This document shows positions 61,886-64,000 of a stretch of DNA of 64,000 bases, piece by piece. Source of the stretch: an uncultured Erysipelotrichaceae bacterium (lineage in GTDB: Bacteria; Bacillota_I; Bacilli_A; Erysipelotrichales; Erysipelotrichaceae); NCBI GenBank assembly GCA_947385085.1, contig CANDJN010000003.1:46675-110674 (forward strand), in the 5' to 3' direction. The position numbers and the translations under genes were made by a program. How positions within the stretch are numbered: the stretch's first letter is position 1; the number at the start of each line of letters is the position of its first letter. The notes under the pieces were generated by a model that did no database searches, was not told the origin of the DNA, and saw only the letters and a list, made by a program, of their open reading frames with translations.

Positions 61886-62204
61886 CCCGAAACTCCTCCA
61901 TTCTAATGATCTATAATTTATATTTAACTCATTCTTCTTTATTCATATCATCATTGGTGTTATTGTATTAGAACACATACGTTTAATAATATAGCATATA
62001 ACATTAGTTAACTCAAGTTCTTTTTTTATTGTTAATATGAACGTAAGATATCTAATATTATAAGATTATTTATAAAGCAATAACAACATAAATTAATATG
62101 GATGTAGAGCTTTGTATTCGCCAAAACGCATCGTGTTTTACAATTCATTTGATATTACCGCAACATAAACCGATTATTACATGTCAACGTAACCATATCT
62201 GTGA
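61886..62204. other. AT-rich intergenic region before lepB
   Basis: A 319-base gap. It holds the promoter of the related pair near its left half. The right half (62020-62204) shows no gene; a short AAAACGC/GTGTTTT hairpin near 62130 is the only structure and is too weak to call. Confidence 0.5.
61988..62016 (-). promoter_or_regulatory. Promoter for the related pair of hypothetical genes
   Basis: TTGAGT, a 17-base spacer and TATATT on the minus strand, leaving a leader of about 95 bases. Confidence 0.55.
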
Positions 62205-62786
62205 TTAATCATCATTGGTGACAATGCGGATATTAGGGTAAAACGAATAGAAATGCTTGCCGATGATATCCGAGCGCTGAAATGGACCGCGGGCTCGTGA
62301 ATCATAGGAATCCGGACGATTGTCTCCAACCAAAAAATATTCATTATCACTCAACGTAACTTCTGCCATATCATTGGTAAAGGTACTGCGTGATCGTCCT
62401 GTCGAGTTGATATATTCATCATTTAGAAACGGCTCCTCCATTACTTGACCGTCGATATATAATACTCCACCGCGATAAGCAACCGTTTCACCCGGTAAGC
62501 CAATGACGCGTTTTACCCATTGATCGCCGCTTTCCGGTTCGACCACCGCGACCACATCGAAGCGATGAATACCGAAAATCAGCGGTGAAAAAATATTGGT
62601 TAAACCGCGATCGCCATCCTGTAACGTCGGCACCATACTGCGTCCCGATACGGTTTCCGGGCGCACGATAAAAATCGGGATCAGATAAACCAATACCACA
62701 ATAATAATGACAATACGCAATAAATCCACCGTTTCTAGCAGAAAACTCTCGCGCTTTGTTTTTTTGGCAAGCCGTTGTTCATCCAT
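62205..62786 (-). CDS. lepB: Signal peptidase I (second of two tandem copies)
   Basis: Membrane serine protease (193 residues) that removes signal peptides from Sec and Tat substrates. One N-terminal membrane helix (about 22-42), catalytic Ser50 in GRSMVPTL and general-base Lys92 in WVKRVIGLPG, then the box E motif GDNRPDSYDSR. It follows the first lepB by eight bases. The two differ enough to suggest different substrate preferences. Confidence 0.93.
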   Translation of the reverse strand: MDEQRLAKKTKRESFLLETVDLLRIVIIIVVLVYLIPIFIVRPETVSGRSMVPTLQDGDRGLTNIFSPLIFGIHRFDVVAVVEPESGDQWVKRVIGLPGETVAYRGGVLYIDGQVMEEPFLNDEYINSTGRSRSTFTNDMAEVTLSDNEYFLVGDNRPDSYDSRARGPFQRSDIIGKHFYSFYPNIRIVTNDD

Positions 62787-62794
62787 AGACGCTC

Positions 62795-63379
62795 TTACTC
62801 CTCACTTGTATCCTCGCTATAACGAACATATTTCATTTCATCAAAGGGATATACCACCAAAACATCTTTTCCAACCAATTCACTTTCCTTAAAAGGTCCA
62901 TGAATTCGACTGTCTTCCGATCGTGGACGATTATCCCCCATCAGCCAATACTCTCCCTCCTGCAGCGTTACTTTTTCAAAGTCGGTGGTAAATTGACCTT
63001 CCTGTTGCATATCCTTTACATAATTCTGATCTAAGAAAGACTGATCTACCGGCTCTCCGTTAAGATAGAGAACATCCTTTTTTGACTCTACCGTATCACC
63101 GGGAATACCGATCACGCGCTTTACCCAATATTCACCGCGCTCCTCATTATATATAATAACCACATCATAGCGATCTACACTTTGAAATTTGACGCTGAAA
63201 ACATTGGTTAAACCGAATTCACCATCTTTTAATGTAGGATACATACTGCTGCCTTCTACACGAATCGGCTTTACAACAAAGTTTGTCAAAGCCATGACGA
63301 CAATATAACATACTACAAATATTTTTACCAAATCAAACAGTTCCCGTAAAATACGCTTACCTAATTGATTCTGATCCAC
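62795..63379 (-). CDS. lepB: Signal peptidase I (first of two tandem copies)
   Basis: Membrane serine protease (194 residues), SipS-like with a single N-terminal helix (about 17-36). Catalytic Ser45 lies in GSSMYPTL, Lys87 in WVKRVIGIPGD, and GDNRPRSEDSR closes the active site. It is the copy next to rplS, the conserved position in Firmicutes, so it is probably the ancestral one. The start follows a terminator of rplS by about 20 bases and GGAGGAAGC upstream of the ATG. Confidence 0.93.
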   Translation of the reverse strand: MDQNQLGKRILRELFDLVKIFVVCYIVVMALTNFVVKPIRVEGSSMYPTLKDGEFGLTNVFSVKFQSVDRYDVVIIYNEERGEYWVKRVIGIPGDTVESKKDVLYLNGEPVDQSFLDQNYVKDMQQEGQFTTDFEKVTLQEGEYWLMGDNRPRSEDSRIHGPFKESELVGKDVLVVYPFDEMKYVRYSEDTSEE

Positions 63380-63401
63380 GATGCTTCCTCCTTGCTATAG
63401 C

Positions 63402-63427
63402 AAAAAAAGCCGGATACCCCGGCCTTT
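63402..63427 (-). terminator. Terminator after rplS
   Basis: GCCGG and CCGGC form a GC-rich stem around GGTAT, extended by A/T pairs, and are followed by seven T on the minus strand. It limits read-through from rplS into the lepB pair. Confidence 0.78.
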
Positions 63428-63429
63428 TC

Positions 63430-63780
63430 TTACTTTCGGATTTCTTTGATACGTGCTGCTTTTCCCGAACGTCCGCGTAAATAGTACAGTTTATTTCTGC
63501 GTACCTTACCATGGCGAACAACTTCAATCTTATCAATGATCGGAGAATGCAACGGGAAGGTTCTTTCCACACCAATCTGATTGGAAATCTTACGAACGGT
63601 AAACATCTCGCTGATACCGCCTCCCGAACGAGAAATAACCAAGCCCTCAAATACCTGGATACGAGACTTGTCGCCTTCTTTAATCTTTACGTGTACTCGT
63701 ACAGTACTGCCGGTTCTGAAAAACGGAATATCCGTCTTCAACTGGCTTTTTGTAACTTCATTAACCAACTGCATGTTCAT
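63430..63780 (-). CDS. rplS: 50S ribosomal protein L19
   Basis: Large-subunit protein at the 30S-50S interface (116 residues), with FRTGSTVRVHVKIKEGDK, FEGLVISRSGGG and the C-terminal GKVRRNKLYYLRGRSGKAARIKE. The ATG at 63780 lies ten bases after AGGAG; a TTG three codons upstream is too close to that site. Confidence 0.97.
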   Translation of the reverse strand: MNMQLVNEVTKSQLKTDIPFFRTGSTVRVHVKIKEGDKSRIQVFEGLVISRSGGGISEMFTVRKISNQIGVERTFPLHSPIIDKIEVVRHGKVRRNKLYYLRGRSGKAARIKEIRK

Positions 63781-63872
63781 TTTCTTCAAGCTCCTTTACT
63801 TATTTTATCCGTTGGGGTTCTTGAATCTAATCGTTTGTTCAGCGGAACCTTCGTACCTTTTTGTCAAAAGGC
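63781..63872 (-). ncRNA. Probable L19 leader (cis-regulatory RNA)
   Basis: The untranslated region before rplS can form CCTTTT/AAAAAGG and GGTTC/GAACC hairpins, with CCG and CGG elements around the second. Firmicutes rplS carries a known L19 leader in this place and size range. Assigned by position and rough folding only. Confidence 0.5.
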
Positions 63873-63878
63873 TTAATA

Positions 63879-63907
63879 ATAATAGCATATTTTACCAAAT
63901 CCGTAAA
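63879..63907 (-). promoter_or_regulatory. Promoter for rplS
   Basis: TTTACG, a 17-base spacer and TATTAT on the minus strand, directly before the leader. Confidence 0.6.
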
Positions 63908-64000
63908 TAGCTTTTCTAATTTTTTTCTTCTTCGGATAAGTTTCGGTTACTATTCACCGATCACTACTATCATCCATACTAAAAAAGTGCCGTCCTCTAA

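Noticed and set aside
1..64000. CRISPR array
   Set aside because: No series of regularly spaced direct repeats and no cas genes were seen.
1..64000. tRNA or rRNA genes
   Set aside because: No cloverleaf-like segments with T-loop motifs or rRNA stretches were recognised in the intergenic regions.

Overview
The window is chromosomal DNA from a low-to-moderate GC Gram-positive bacterium. Gene orders match Bacillus (dacB-spmA-spmB-rluB; rplU-prp-rpmA-obgE; rplS-lepB-rbgA-rnhB; dprA-topA-trmFO-xerC; rpsB-tsf-pyrH-frr-uppS-cdsA-dxr-rseP). The SMC protein is short (983 residues), as in Mollicutes, and several accessory families are common in gut Firmicutes. This points to the Erysipelotrichia or a close relative. 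That placement is inference from content; no rRNA gene is present.

Almost everything is on the minus strand. Left to right: partial murE with mtaB; a hypothetical gene with rsmE; the dacB-spmA-spmB-rluB cluster; a GH25 lysozyme; an ECF vitamin-transporter S component with a DUF1893 protein; a DUF2779 nuclease-like protein beside a WYL regulator and an ankyrin protein; a lipoprotein; two divergent MATE transporters; scpA-scpB. From about 18.2 to 27.6 kb lies an accessory island. It holds a type I restriction-modification operon (hsdM-hsdS-hsdR plus a YgjP-like metallopeptidase) and a divergent two-gene unit of unknown function. Housekeeping genes then resume: exodeoxyribonuclease III, obgE-rpmA-prp-rplU, dnaE, nrnA, then smc-ftsY-ylxM/ackA.

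The right half holds a hemolysin-III-type membrane protein (plus strand), the rseP-dxr-cdsA-uppS-frr-pyrH-tsf-rpsB run (isoprenoid, phospholipid and cell-wall precursor synthesis and translation), a beta-helix surface protein, xerC-trmFO-topA-dprA, a small operon of an unknown protein with NfeD and SPFH proteins, rnhB-rbgA, an AT-rich insertion (MBL-fold hydrolase and two related small proteins), two tandem signal peptidases and rplS.

Most unusual: (1) the SRP-associated helix-turn-helix protein YlxM is fused in frame to a full-length acetate kinase, while ackA keeps its own ribosome binding site; (2) the DUF2779 protein seems to have lost the RecB-type nuclease residues but keeps a DEDD-like exonuclease signature, next to a WYL regulator; (3) an uncharacterised membrane/coiled-coil plus beta-barrel-like pair is divergent from the type I restriction operon; (4) two distantly related small proteins occur in an AT-rich block that interrupts the conserved lepB-rbgA order. 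Promoters, terminators and leaders were found by eye and none was computed.
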